From Simmondsia chinensis (Eukaryota; Streptophyta; Magnoliopsida; Caryophyllales; Simmondsiaceae), in assembly GCA_018398585.1 (NCBI GenBank), contig JAGTTD010000001.1, positions 28,155,438-28,219,437 on the forward strand: a DNA stretch of 64,000 bases. Direction: 5' to 3'. The notes under the pieces were generated by a model. It ran no database searches. It was given only the letters and a program-made list of their open reading frames with translations, and was not told the origin of the DNA. This document shows, one piece after another, positions 34,069 to 46,209 of the stretch. Numbering within the stretch: position 1 is the stretch's first letter; each line of letters opens with the position of its first letter. A program made the translations under genes and the position numbers.

Positions 34069-37000
34069 TAGTGGTGGCCAACGGGCCGGGTCGGCCCGGC
34101 CCGTTTATGGCCCGGCCCAGCCCGCACGGTACTGTAGCGGGCCGGGCCGGGGCTCGGGCCTGTTTTTTTTAGGGCCTGGACCCGGCCTGGCCCAAAAGAG
34201 CCAACGGCTCTTTTTTTACCAAAAAAAAAAAAAAATTATATATATTTTTTTCTATAAATACTTAAACCTCCCCAACTCATTTTCTCACAAAATCTTCAAT
34301 TCTCTCTTCTCTCTCTATACATTCATCATCTCCCATCTTCTCTAAATTGCTAATTGCAAAATTGTGCTCTAAAGTTCGAAGTTCGTAAAGTATTTGGCTG
34401 AAGTGTGAATTTCATTGTTCTCTCGTTTCGGTAATTTTAGTATCGTAATTTTTTTTGATTCGCATTTTTAGTTATTTAATTTGCATTACTACTTGCATTT
34501 TATAAATAATAATCATTTATACTAATATGGCACACAACTCTTCATCATCTGGAGCCAGTCGTGCTAGTTCTAGCTCTTCTCGGCCACCCAGAATCCCAAA
34601 AAGGACTAGAATTGTCTTACTTGATACTGAAGAACGAGCTTTTATACAACCAGACACAACACCCCAATACCCTGATGATAGCATAGATTATAACTTTTCA
34701 CAACCACAAGATTATCATGAGTCAGGTAGTGGTGGGGTTGGAGACTCACAAACTGATGAGGAACCCACCCCCACCACAGATGCCCAGCCTGAAACTAGTA
34801 CCTTGACTAGTAGGCGTACAACTAGTGGGGTATGGAAGCACTTTACCCTTAATAAGACAACTAATAAAGCAACCTGTAAATTATGTGACCCACCTAAGAA
34901 GTTTAGCCATCAACCCGGCAGTGGGACGGGCACACTAAATAGACACATACGTAGGTGCCACCCCGAGCAATTCCCGGAAAAGAGCCAACAACGTTTAGTA
35001 CAGCAAGTGACCGGTGCACTTGCTAATTTTAGGTTCTCTCAGGAGAGCAACCGTAGGGGGCTAGCTAAATATATAATTTTGAGTGAAAGGCCTTTTAGTA
35101 CTGGCGAAAACCCACATTTCGTCGACTACCTCCAACGAAATGTGAACCCCGCAATTGTGAGGATTCCTCGGAACACCGTAAAGCGGGACGCTTTTACGTT
35201 GTACCACAATCTTAAAATTGGGATACATACACTTTTTGCGACGAATACGAGCATGTTCTCGTTGACGTCGGACGTATGGACGTCCAAACTCGGCCAACCT
35301 TATATGTGCATAACGGCACACTGGACTGATGAATCCTTCATCATCCAGAAGAGAATAATTCATTTTGGGCTTTTAGATTGCCCCCATACTGCCGAGGTAA
35401 TTACGGGTGCGATTATGTCTGCAGTCCGCGATTGGGGCATAGAATAACGTATCTTCAGTATTACGTTTGACAATGCTTCCTATAACACTGCATCCGTAGC
35501 ACATTTAATTAGGAAAATGAGACCCATGTTAGGTGGGAAGTGTTTTCATATTCGTTGCATCTGTCACATTTTGCATTTAATGGTAATGGATGGTTTAGAT
35601 CTTATAGACGCATCCCTTGCCACCTTAAGATCTGTAATAATATCAATTAAAGCATCCGTCGCTAGGAAAAAAAGATTTAAAAATGTATGTAGGTTGAATA
35701 ATATAGAATATAAACAATTTAAATTAGACTCCAAGACTAGGTGGTCGTCTACAGTAGTAATGTTAGAGCGCATTCTACCATACAAAGACGCTCTGATGGA
35801 ATTCGCCCAGGAAAATCGTGTAGAATGGCTCGATTACAACCTGGACGGTATACATTGGGAGACAATAGATGAAATTTGTAAATTTTTTAGCATGTTTAAA
35901 GACACGACAACATTTTTTTCGGGTTGCTGCTATCCGACCATGCCTCAAGCAATATCAATATTGCTTGATATTGTAAATTGGATGGTGGGTAATCAATCCA
36001 ACCCCATTTTGTTCGGATCGATTGCGGCAATGGAAGAAAAGCTTGCCAAATATTTTTCTAAACTACCTCTTACTTACTGCTTTGCTACTATTTTAGACCC
36101 TCGTTGTAAACGCTCAGGTTTCAACTTGTTTTGCCAACATTTTTTCACGTATTTGAATCCTTCTCTTAATATCGACACTTTCATTGCCGATGTCGATAAC
36201 GACTTGCATAGTTTATTTTCTCAATATTCCCGTCAATTAGCGTCCAATAATCCTAGTACTGCTGCAGTAGGATCTTCCACATCTAGTGGAAGTAGTTCAC
36301 ACACGTGATATTCGTGGAAATTGTTGGAGCAATTTACGCCCACAGCAGCCCCCACATCATGTGACGAGTTAGATTATTATTTGCGGACACCGATGGTCCA
36401 TATTTTCGGGCCGCCGGGCAACCCGAATTTTGATTTGTTACAATGGTGGAACACAAACCAAACCCAGTATCCCGTGCTTTCCACCATGGCACGTGATATA
36501 CTAAGTTATCCGGTGTCTTCAGTAGCATCGGAGTGTGCTTTCAGTCTTGGTGGCAGGTTGCTTGGAACGAAGAGGGCGAAGTTATCGCCCTCGAGCTTGG
36601 AGATGTCCGTGTGCTTGAAGGATTGGCTGCTAGCTGAGGCAAGAGATCAACAGAGAATGAAGATGGATTCATCGAGCGATGAAAAAGACGATCGCACAAC
36701 TGATACGTCAATTGATGGCGTAGAAACCCCCCGATATGACTGATATCAAGATTCAAGACTTTTGTATGTTAATTATTTACTTTCAAATATTTACGTCAAA
36801 AGATGACCGCACACTCCATATGTCAAACTTTATATTTTTTGATAAATAAATTTATATTTTTAAATATTAGGCCCCAAATTTGTATTTTTATTTGATACGT
36901 TATTTATTTATTGATATTTTTTTGATAATTACTTATTGTATATTGTATTTTATTTATTATATATATTTAGTATTATTTTTTTTGAATATGTATACTAGGA

Positions 37001-37208
37001 AAGAAATATATTTGTATCTCATATTATTTATCAATGAATTACAATAATTTTAGTACAAAATGACTATGTATTTTTTAATTTTTTTTAATTTAGTTAAAAA
37101 GGCCGGGCCCAGCCCGCCCGCACTGCAGAGGGCCCGGGCCTGTTCCCGGGCCGGTCCCGGCCCTGGAAGCCCTCGGGCCAGGCCCGGCCCGGCCCACGGC
37201 CACCACTA
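34069..37208 (+). mobile_element. Complete hAT DNA transposon, 3140 bp
   Basis: Perfect 8-bp duplications GTTTGGTG at 34061-34068 and 37209-37216 flank terminal inverted repeats starting TAGTGGTGGCC. The subterminal regions are dense in GGGCCGGG/GGCCCGGCCC motifs, probable transposase-binding clusters. A single transposase frame fills the centre with two nonsense codons and no frameshift. It is inserted in the internal region of the Copia relic. Exact ends and target copies suggest a fairly young insertion. Confidence 0.93.
34527..36743 (+). pseudogene. hAT transposase (BED finger, hAT dimerisation domain), two premature stops
   Basis: One frame of 738 codons from ATG 34527 to the stop at 36741-36743, interrupted only by TAA at 35445-35447 and TGA at 36306-36308; the latter sits in CGTGAT, so it may be a CpG change of an arginine codon. 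A serine-rich N-terminus is followed by a BED zinc finger (SGVWKHFTLN, CKLC, then HIRRCH, about residues 100-145). The catalytic core shows SLTSDVWTS with the first Asp, TFDNAS with the second and CHILHLM with the Cys/His motif. The C-terminal dimerisation domain has YPVLSTMARDILSYPVSSVA and SECAFS with the likely catalytic Glu. It would cut and paste the element in the nucleus. It resembles RICESLEEPER-type proteins. Not functional as read. Confidence 0.9.
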
Positions 37209-37904
37209 GTTTGGTGATCTACGTACATTAGTGTTAGCCAAAATCTGGAGTAGACACGTGGCATTTTTACTTTTTTTTAACACGCGTTTTGGTGTACTAT
37301 GCGATGTCGTTTTGTTTAGTATTTTAATTTTATTTTTAAATAAAAAAATAATTTAATGAGGATAAGATTCTAATTAGGATTATAAAATAAAAGGATTGGG
37401 TTTTTGGGGGCTTTTTAGGGGGGGAGGAACTTTTCTATTAGTATATAGTATAGATATCATAATCAATTCTGAATGTGTTTAGAAAATCTTTAGTTATTAC
37501 AACCTTTGTAGGCCTTATGTTATTCAAAATATTTGGATGACATGCTACTTATTAAATTTTATTCACATATTTAATATTATTTAAATGAGTTAAATATTAT
37601 GTGTGATGTGAATAAAATTAGAAGGCCATTTAAATATACAAGTTTATGAAATATTTGATTTAACTGAGTAGGAGAATATAATTTTTTAAAACAGTTCTAA
37701 TGAGATTAGAAAATTCAATAGTTGAATTATTTAAAGGAAAAAAGTCTTATAAAATATCTAATTAGATTAGATTGTAGATTGGATAATTAAAGGAATCTAA
37801 TAGGATTAGGATATTATCTAATGGTTAAATAAAATTTTGAATATGATTATAATAGTGATTATGAGATAATCAAATACAAAAGAAAGATTCATCTGTTAAA
37901 ATTT

Positions 37905-38850
37905 CAAGTGGGAGCGAGGTTTAGGAGTTGAATCCTCACGTCCTCCATAGCCTGTCTAATAGTATAGTGGATATACACTATTTCCTAAGGAAAGTGTTTG
38001 TTCGCAGAATAAAGGGTGAGACTTCTTTAGGAAAGATACAAGTAAGGAAAAACATGCGACCTTGCTGCGTGGAGTATCTTGTCTACTTGGACTAATGTCT
38101 AGGCAATTGTATACACTTGACTATGATAGTATATTAGTTTCCTAGGAAGCATTGTGATACATCCATAGAGGCCAATGTAGAAATGGTGAGTTAATTATGT
38201 TTAGGAAACATATTAATTTAGAATAGTTCTCACCTCACTTATAACTCATTGTGACCCCACTCCCAAGGGAGTAACGGGTTGATTGGTTAGCTCATCATTG
38301 CACACACAGAGAATGGGTGGATTCCATGCTTTGTTTGTCTACTAAAACTTGATTGAATGGGTTCACAAGACTCAAAATATCAAGTGGGAGCGAGCTCCTG
38401 TAAATGAATGCTCATGGCCTTCGTTACCGGTCTAGCAGTATAATAGGTGGACGCTAATTCTTGAGGAGGGCTTTGATTTGCAGATTACAGAGTTAGACCT
38501 CTTAGAGATAGACTTAAGTGCAGGGAAATGGGTATGGCCACGCTGCCATGGAGGACTTCATGGACTTGTATGGATGTCTAGGTAGCGGTGTACACTTGAC
38601 TAGGGTGCTACATTAGCCTTCCCGAGGAGATCTGTTGTATGACATTAGAGGTTGAGGGAAGTGTGGAGTGTTGAATATGTTCAGTAAGAGCTTACTAGAA
38701 AACTAATTTAGTGAGAAATGTTCTCACCTGTATGATATCTCGATTCGACCCCGCTGACGAGGCGTTTTTGGGAAGTTTGGTGGGTCACCATGGCAAACAT
38801 GCAAGTGTCGGATTGGGAACTCCATACTTTGATTGTTTGCTAAAAGTCTG
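37905..38850 (+). repeat. Two tandem units of about 476 bp in the Copia leader
   Basis: CAAGTGGGAGCGAG starts each unit (37905 and 38381). Further shared blocks include TCTAGCAGTATA-like, ACACTTGACTA and GTTCTCACCT in the same order. Similarity is moderate, so the duplication is old. Confidence 0.75.
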
Positions 38851-39246
38851 AAAAGTAATCCTGCATGTTATATGACTTGTTGACAATTTCGATTTTAGAT
38901 TGTTTGTGATATTTTGCATTGTAATCCATACTGATATATGTTGCCTATTTTGTTATGATCACTGACATATAACATGTCTTAGTATATGTGGAGCACTAGT
39001 AGATGCGTAGAGTTCTTTCATTTGCGGATAGTGTGTCTACTCAGTTGAAAATAACGTTTGGAATGATCGAATATACTAATGAGTTAGTCAGATGCAAGAT
39101 TCGTACACTAGAAGTCGAATGTGTTCAAATATTAGATGATTAGATGTTTTAAAGTAGTGTTTGATGAAAAGAAACTGTAGCATGAGAGCAACTAATGAGA
39201 GATACGTTAGAAACTTGATTGTGTTAAGAAAGTTCAATTTAAGAGC

Positions 39247-39558
39247 GTGTCATATGGCGATGGCTTATTAAATCAAATTGAAATTCTTGATACAAATATT
39301 GATGGCCAATCTCAACAAGATACGATCCTAACTTGCCTATCATCGCCTTTTAATTCGTTTAGGCTGGATACATTGAGTAATAGAGATTACTTGTTGTCTG
39401 AATTGTTGAAGGTACGGTTTAAGAGAAAAGGTGTCATGAGAACTAAGGGAAGTGTCCGCTTAGTGTATGCACTTGTCTCAAGGACTTGGGAAGTCAAAAT
39501 AGTTTTGCCTTTCCATAAAAGTTCTGGACATTATAGATACTGTTGTTGCCAAGATTGA
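39247..39558 (+). pseudogene. Copia gag fragment (UBN2-type)
   Basis: A 103-codon frame contains IEILDTNIDGQSQQDTILT and LSSPFNSFRLDTLSNRDYLL, matching the order of the Copia gag core (LN-E-LGA-ID-ESQV, then LSLPES-F). Flanking sequence on both sides continues the similarity with stops. The end of the frame loses similarity, probably by a shift. Capsid role in the intact element. Confidence 0.65.
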
Positions 39559-39929
39559 AAAACCAACATGACAAGGTATTCAGTATTTGTCTCCTCTAGT
39601 TGTGACTCGTAGGTAGTTCACTAGTGTCCTATTGAGTGGCATTCAGTAAGGGCACCAAATAGTAGTTTAAGTCAAGGAATGTAGTTTTTATTTTAAGTAA
39701 CTATCTTAATGTATCAGTTTCTTTAGAAATTTGATTTCTATTTACTATTTGTTATAAAATATTTTTCAATTATCTTTTTGAAAAATAGACTGATACTCAA
39801 GTAAATAAAATGTTTATTTAAAAGGGTACATTGGTAGATAGTTAACTAATTTTAATGAAAATTGTTAATGGCAATTTATTCATCTAATACAAGCTAGGCT
39901 TTGTAGCCATATAAAAGAAGAATTTTTGA

Positions 39930-40300
39930 TGACCATATAGCTTTTAAGTGGCCCTTGGTCTTAGGTCACATTAATCTAGTATGTTTCAGAACTGGTTTGA
40001 TTTATCTTATGGGATCACTAAGTTCTAAAATGATAACCAACATGTGAATCATGTCCGAATTAATGGTGACTGAAAAAAGCCTTTAAGAGTAAAGGCAATA
40101 GAGCCACTAAGCTGCTAGAACTTGTTCATGAAATGTTTATGGACTACTAAAAGTTCAAGTCAGTGGAAGTAATGAGTATTTCATAAAAGTTTATGAATGA
40201 CTACTCAATAAGTTGATATATGTATATACCCATGAAGACTCAAGTCTTGAATCTTTTGAAAAGTTCAAAGAATAAAAGACTGAAGTCGGGATCAACTAGA
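39930..40300 (+). pseudogene. Copia integrase N-terminal fragment
   Basis: Frames with many stops contain PTCESC, then NRATKLLELVHEM, an EYFIS-like block, NDYS and MKTQVLN. These follow the pre-integrase zinc motif and the start of the Copia integrase core (LLELIH-D--GP, YFI-FIDDYSR, YL-K). At least four stops lie in 370 bases. Confidence 0.65.
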
Positions 40301-40455
40301 TTATTATATCAAGTCACCTAGTTTAGATCGAAGTAGTTGATTTCAAGAGACTTCTTGATTTTTCTTACTACAAAGTGTTGCAAAAAGTGTTTACACCCTA
40401 AATTCAAGGGAGCTCGGATGACGCCGTTTTGATCAAAGTGCCATGTGCTTAACAC

Positions 40456-41606
40456 TAGGGGTGCTCATGGGTTGGGTTTGGGTGGGTTGGGTCTAGAACC
40501 ATTACGACCCATTCAATATTTGACCCATACCCAACCCAGACCCATAAAACGGTAAGACAACGGATCTAGGCTGGGTTGGGTTGGATTGGATGGGTCAAGT
40601 CATGTTGGGCAAATGTATATACAAACATTCATTTAAATTTGGTAGGTACCCTGATGTTTGACCATTTATCACATAGGTACCCTGACATTTTCATATATAC
40701 AATAAGATACCCTAAGGTTTGAATATTCTATCACATTAGTTACCTTATGTTGAAATTTGATGAATTTTTATAAGATTTTGACCAATTTTATACCTAAAAT
40801 GTTGATAATATACATAATTATGGTAATAATATGTCACATCAATCTTTTTAGCAAACATTCAACAAATTACGACAAAAAAATCACTGAATGTTGATGTAAA
40901 CTATCTAAATATTGTTGGAATCTTGTATAATGTCAGCATTTTTCGCAAAAAATCATCAAATTCTAGTGAAGAGACCAATATATTGTTGGAATCATGTTCA
41001 ATTTTAGTATTTTCAAATGAAAATTTATCAAATTTCTACAAAGGATACCTGATTGATAGAATTTTAAATTTTTTTGGCAAAATCAAATTTCAATGATGAT
41101 ACTTATATATTAGCGACTTCATGTTCCACTTAGATACTTTAAAAAGAAAATTTATCGCATTTCAAGAAATGGGTAGCTAAATGAATAAAATTTTAAAACA
41201 TCATGATGGCTGAGTGATAAAATTTTGGGTTATTTACACTAAAAGTCCTTGCACTTTTCTCAAATTGACACAATTTAAATTATAGAGGGACTAAATTGAC
41301 ACAACTAAAAGTACAAGGACTAAATTGACACAATGAGAAAAGTACAGGGACCTTTGATGTAAATAACCCTAAAATTTTTAAACCTTGAAGTTCTTTATTG
41401 TATATATTGAAATATTAGGATGCCTAGGTAATAAATAGTCGAATCTCAAGGTACCTAACTTGATAAGTTTCAAGATTAGCTCGCTTTATTTAGGCTCATT
41501 TAGACTAATCTAGGCATGTCTGAACATGTTTCTACATTGGATCAAAAAGAAAATGAATATATACCTACATAATGAATGTCTACCCATGGGTAACCCATGT
41601 ACACCC
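40456..41606. mobile_element. Probable non-autonomous hAT-like element in the family B LTR
   Basis: The left end TAGGGGTGCTCATGGGTTGG and the inverted right end GGGTGTACATGGGTTACCC are imperfect inverted repeats. The insertion was located by comparison with the uninterrupted LTR at 17687-19005, where the flanks join as CACATGAGG. A clear 8-bp duplication is no longer visible. No ORF; AT-rich centre with the MITE at 41227-41369. Confidence 0.5.
41227..41369. mobile_element. Mutator-type MITE, 143 bp
   Basis: Inverted ends GGGTTATTTACACTAAAAGT (left) and GGGTTATTTACATCAAAGGT (right, minus strand) extend about 45 bases. Perfect 9-bp duplications TAAAATTTT lie at 41218-41226 and 41370-41378. A 9-bp duplication is the mark of Mutator-superfamily transposition. 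Confidence 0.85.
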
Positions 41607-42640
41607 ATGAGGTCCTCCTCCAAGAGAATTATGCCTTCAGCTACTAAAGTAACGGCGTCTCGAGCTCATCATCCTGAGAAGATTATCACCCTAACAAGGG
41701 TATCAATCACTCAAGGCTCGAGATAGTTGAAGGGTAAAGGGAGCTCGAGCTTAAGGGGCTTCCCCGAGGGCTGCATGATAAGTGGTTTTCAAGCTCGAGA
41801 TAGTTACTTGGAGAGCAATTTTAGATGCTTGGACACTAAGCTTAATCTAAAAGGACGTGGGACTTCTAAAGGTGACTTCAACTAGAAATTCGGACATGGG
41901 CTCCCAGGAATTCCCTCCAAAATTGAATCATGGACACGTTCATTGAACATTCACGCCCAAGAAGGAGCTTAGTGGCCTAACATGGGGAGAAAATGCGGCA
42001 AAATCAGGGGGATTCTTCTATAAATAATGGACTCTACGATTGTTCAAAATTATAAAACTTCTTTAACTTTTCTATACGGCACGCTCGTGCTCTTTTCTTA
42101 GGACTAGCATAACTTAATGTAGCTTAGCCTAGCATAGAACTTGTCATACTTACTTCTTCGTTAATACAATCTTTCAGGTTGCAGGTATGAACTTTCGGTT
42201 TTAATTTGTTCCCAAATTTCAATGAGTTAAAAATTGAGGCTCTAGTATAAGGCTTTGACAGCCAAGGCTTAACCTTGATTGCGTTGGTCTTAACATTACT
42301 ATCACTGCTTTATAAGTCAGTTGAACTGAGGTTCGCGCCATTGATTAGGGCATTGATGGCCAAGGCTTGACCTTAATTATGTCGGTCTTAGTCTATTGAC
42401 CTGGATATGGTCTACTCCATCTTAATATTGTCAGACCTAAACTCATGCAAGTTATTATAAGTTAAGGGTGCCAGGCTTAAAAACCTGATTGACTCGGGCT
42501 TGTAAGTGGACTGTTGAGCTCTTGGGTTTGTCTCCATCCCAGTTCCTGACTTTTAAGTGTATGAGGAAAGGTGTCTGTGGGCCCTGATCCTTCACTGTAG
42601 TAGCCCCTTGAGTTAGGTCCATATCTCTTCATTTTTTTAT

Positions 42641-42642
<2 letters not shown>

Positions 42643-42677
<35 letters not shown>
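42643..42677. repeat. (AT)n microsatellite
   Basis: About 17 AT repeats inside the family B LTR. Confidence 0.95.
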
Positions 42678-42678
<1 letters not shown>

Positions 42679-42912
42679 CCAAGTCTTCTTAGTTAAAGCA
42701 TAAGCTGAACTCACGGTATAATCAAAGTTAGATACACCAAAATATCGTAACTTTATCTTTGAAAATGGTGAGTAGTTGAGGTCAAAGACGCGCGGTTCAA
42801 ATTTAGGCTCACTCCCTAGTTGCGGTGAGTCCCTTTTGCATGTTTGTTTTGTTATCATTTTACTGTGACCACATCACACTTAATTACAAACAAAATAAAG
42901 CAAATAAGCTTT

Positions 42913-42930
42913 TTGGTGACCACAGTGGGC
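42913..42930 (+). other. Probable primer binding site of the family B element
   Basis: TTGGTGACCACAGTGGGC lies just after the LTR and resembles the TTGGCGAC(C/T)-type sites of Tat/Ogre elements. The exact tRNA was not determined. Confidence 0.5.
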
Positions 42931-43355
42931 GGCTTGAAACGAGTTGTCTTTAGCTAATTGTGGATTGCTAGGACGTTTCGCAGATGGTCAGAACCATGAG
43001 GTTTAGTGCTCTCGAGCACAAGGAGCCAAAGGGCATAGCCCTAATTGGATCCCCGCTTGAGCATCCTCTTGAACAAAGCACTATAACATGAAGAGATGAA
43101 CTGAGTCATAGCCATGGCAATGACAGCGGTGGTGACGATGACATCCCAAAAGATGAACACATTAGGTTGGATATCCATTTTTGCAACAGGCTTATGGCTG
43201 TGCTCAAACGCCGTTTGGAAATTGTGGACCAAAGAGTCTAACAAACAATGAAAGAAGCCTTTGAGAGATAATGTGTTGAAACAGAGCGCAATTTAGCTGC
43301 CCAATGCTAAAACTCCACTACCGTGAGAGCCGTGATAAATAACATTGGCACCTAA

Positions 43356-45300
43356 ATGAATGATAGGCTTCACAAAGAGACTGACAGAGTCTTCGTTGAC
43401 ATGAACTCAACCTTGTCTTCTACTGCTACCCTTATTGCGAAGGACGTAGCAAGACAGGCTATAGTTGAGGTTGAGCCTATCTTGGTTAGACAGGATGAGG
43501 CTCACAATGGCTTAGTTCAAGCTGTTACGAAGGATATCATGCAACTTAGGCTTGCACCTCTTTCGTCAGCAGCAACTGGATATCCTCGCGAGGCTCCTTC
43601 GAGCTCATGATTACCATTGGATCAAGTTGACTATATTGTCCCTGAGAGAATGGAAAACCCAGTTATGGCTAACCCAAGTGTGAGACACTTGGAATCCATC
43701 CGTAGGAACAACGTGCCCCTTGGGGTTGTTGACCCTTAGAATATCTCAACGCCAATGTGCCAGTGTTAGCTGTTTTGGAGATAGGAGGCAAAACCGTTTA
43801 TACCCTCCTCATGTAGTAGATATTGCCTTGAGGCCCACTTAAGGCCCCGAAGTAGGAATGCAAGGACAGGTACCCACTTATGGGAGCTAGCCTCTCCTTC
43901 CTAGACCTCTTCATGCTTACCACACTGGGGGGCAAGTTAACCACCGACTTCTTAAGGTCTTAACCTGGGGACTGGTAAAGCAAGGATGAACCAATAGCCT
44001 GTCAATATTGGTGTGCTCTATGCATGTGTATAATCGAGGTCGTGTTGGGACATACTTCGTGGCTAACCAAGCACATGGCCAAGTTGATCAAAGGGTTACC
44101 CCTGGGTATGGGGGGCAACAACCGTTCCCACACCCGATTGTGATGGGTACCAAGGGGTATCTTGCAGATCCTCCTCAAGATCCTCGCCCACTTAGGGGCC
44201 AATGGGAGGCACATAACCATCTGTCTAACCTACCCTCCAGGACCAATTAGTTGCCCTCATTTAGCAGATGTATGGGCCAGGCCTCAGAAGGGTCAATAGA
44301 CCCTTGTACAACAAACCTTATCCTGACTACGTAGACAGGGACTATCCTTTTCCTCGAGGATACAAAATCCCCGAGTTTACCCTTTTCTCTAGAGAATGAA
44401 CTATGTCTGTCCTCAAGCACTTGGCAAGATTTAGTTGCCAACGTAGAGAAGTAGCTGATAATTAGTATATCAAGTTGAGGCTATTCCCCAGTTTTTTAAC
44501 TGGGATCGCTTTTGAGTGGTACATTAGCTTGCCGCCTAATTCCACTTATTGTTAGGATGACATGGCTAGGCAATTCTAGGCTCAGTTCTCAAGAATGGAA
44601 GTAGGAAATTCCTTGTCTGACTTGGCTCGAATGAGATAAAAACCAGGTGAATCAGTGGAAAAGTACATTAATCGGTTTTAGAGAGCCAGGTTAAAGTGTA
44701 CTGTAGTTCTTCCTGAAGTTGAATATGCCAAGCTAGTCTTGAAAGGCCTGGATATTGAATTCAGGAAGAAAATCAAAGGCTCTAACTTCATGATGCTCTT
44801 ACAGCTGGTAGAATGCACCGCTAGACACGAGACTGTCTTAAAGAAGAAAGCTTGAAGAAAAATAGTGGATACGGGAGTTACGTACACAACCTAATCGAAG
44901 AGGATGAAGGTCCTCCATATGAGATTGGCGTCATTGAATACGTCAAGGGACCTTCTATGGTTTGTAATCCTTTGGTTAAAAAGGATATCAAATCCAAAAA
45001 GTCGTATCAATCCCAAGATTTGAGAAAATACTCGTTTGACCTCTCAAGAGCCGACGTAATATTCTATTGGCTTGAGGCAAATAACAAACTCAAGATCAGG
45101 GGTAAACATAGAAAGCTTGACCCAAATTCTACTAAGAGGAAGGTATACTATAAATGGCATGCTTTGTTGACCCATTCAACGAAGAACTGCGTCATCTTTA
45201 GAAACGTGGTTTAGGACTTCATAGAAGCAAGGGAATGGATCTTCCTAGGAGAAGGACAGATGGGCGTTGATACAGATCCATTCCATAGTGCTGCCTAAGT
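43356..45300 (+). pseudogene. Gag relic of the Tat-like family B element
   Basis: Broken frames encode a capsid-type gag: LRLFPSFLTGIAFEWYISLP near 44480-44530, then SLSDLARMR, KPGESVEKYINRF, LKCTVVLPEVEYAKLVLKGL and a C-terminal segment KYSFDLSRADVIFYWLEANN. A zinc-type motif near 45145-45190 reads YKWHALLTHSTKNC, in which the first Cys of CKWH is now Tyr. More than five stops lie between 44400 and 44860. The plant mobile domain relic near the other family B LTR suggests the same parent family. Sequence to about 45980 may be the start of pol but no RT is readable. Confidence 0.65.
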
Positions 45301-46059
45301 TAATCGAATCCAGTTAGCAAAGCCTTATGATTCCCATAATAGCCAAACTAAAGGCAGATCTCTGTGCAGGATGGATACAGACAAAGACAGTTTGGTTGTA
45401 GCCAATGCTTTGTTTGATAGGTTGTTGGAGTCAGGAACACTGAGGTTTCCTAAAACATCAGTGAGGTTGCCAGAAGATTACTGCAAGTGGCATATCACGT
45501 CTCAACATTTGACACACATGATTGTGTTACGTTCAGCAGGTTCCTGAAAAAGCACTTAGAGGAAGGAATTGTTCTTCTCTTTACAGAAGAAGAGTTAGCC
45601 ATGAGAATTCTTACTAACAACCATTGGCAAACAGTCTTTGCTTCCAAGAAGTAGGCATCGAGGAAGCTCTTGCGCCTTACACATGACCTCTGGTGGGGTT
45701 GTGGCCACAAGTTGGTTCTGAAATGAAGAAGATGAGCCTTTACCCAAAGAGAAATCCATCTCTCTTAACAAAGACATCACTAACGGGACCTCCTCGAGGT
45801 CTTACTTTGAAGTCGCAAATCAACATGAGGACTGGGGATCCAAGGAGGAATTTGAAATGCCACCTACTAGATGTGGACACTAGTCAAGGATCACGATAGT
45901 CAGGACACCAGTGTTCCCAGGGTCCGATTTGGTAATTTCTGAAGGAGGAGTCACCTTAATCAAGAGGAGGTTAGTCCCTGTAGTCTTACTCGAACTGAGA
46001 AGAGGAGGTAACTATGGAAAAAGGCAGCTCAGTGAAAGATTCTGCTCTATACTTGCTTA

Positions 46060-46209
46060 ACTAGGCTCTCTCAGAACTTTTTTTTCATTTCAATGCTAAC
46101 TATTTATAATGATACGGAGAGACTTAAATGTCAATATAGAAAAGTATAAATACTAAAAATTTACCACAACTGGATTATTATATCTATTTCTATATTTTGG
46201 CTTGCAGCA
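46060..46209 (-). repeat. LTR 1 of the array (partial)
   Basis: Shares CTATATTTTGGCTTGCA and the TTTATAATG TATA-like block with LTRs 2-4. A purine-rich strand (GAAGGGGGGAAGTAT on the minus strand) precedes it at 46210-46224. Confidence 0.7.

Larger units (their letters stand above)
28977..40387 (+). mobile_element. Decayed Copia retrotransposon with nested insertions
   Basis: The inferred order is a long LTR (28977-33403, interrupted by a foldback element), tRNA-Met primer site (33404-33416), non-coding leader interrupted by a hAT element, a two-copy 476-bp repeat, gag relic (39247-39558) and integrase relic (about 39930-40300). The family B LTR at 40388 cuts off the rest. Gag and integrase are clearly Copia-like by motif. 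Joining the LTR to the coding part is an inference from order and the primer site. Confidence 0.55.
40388..42886 (+). repeat. Family B LTR (Tat-like), plus strand, with nested insertion
   Basis: Starts TGTTTACACCC as does the minus-strand copy ending at 19005. After removing 40456-41606 the length is about 1.35 kb, the same as that copy. A TATA-like CTATAAATAATGG lies near 42020, and an (AT)n microsatellite at 42643-42677. The right end is uncertain within about 40 bases (42868-42910). Confidence 0.75.

Noticed and set aside
40464..40500. Telomere-like GGGTTGGGTTTGGGTGGG stretch
   Set aside because: The unit is irregular and not TTTAGGG; it is the terminal region of a hAT-like element.
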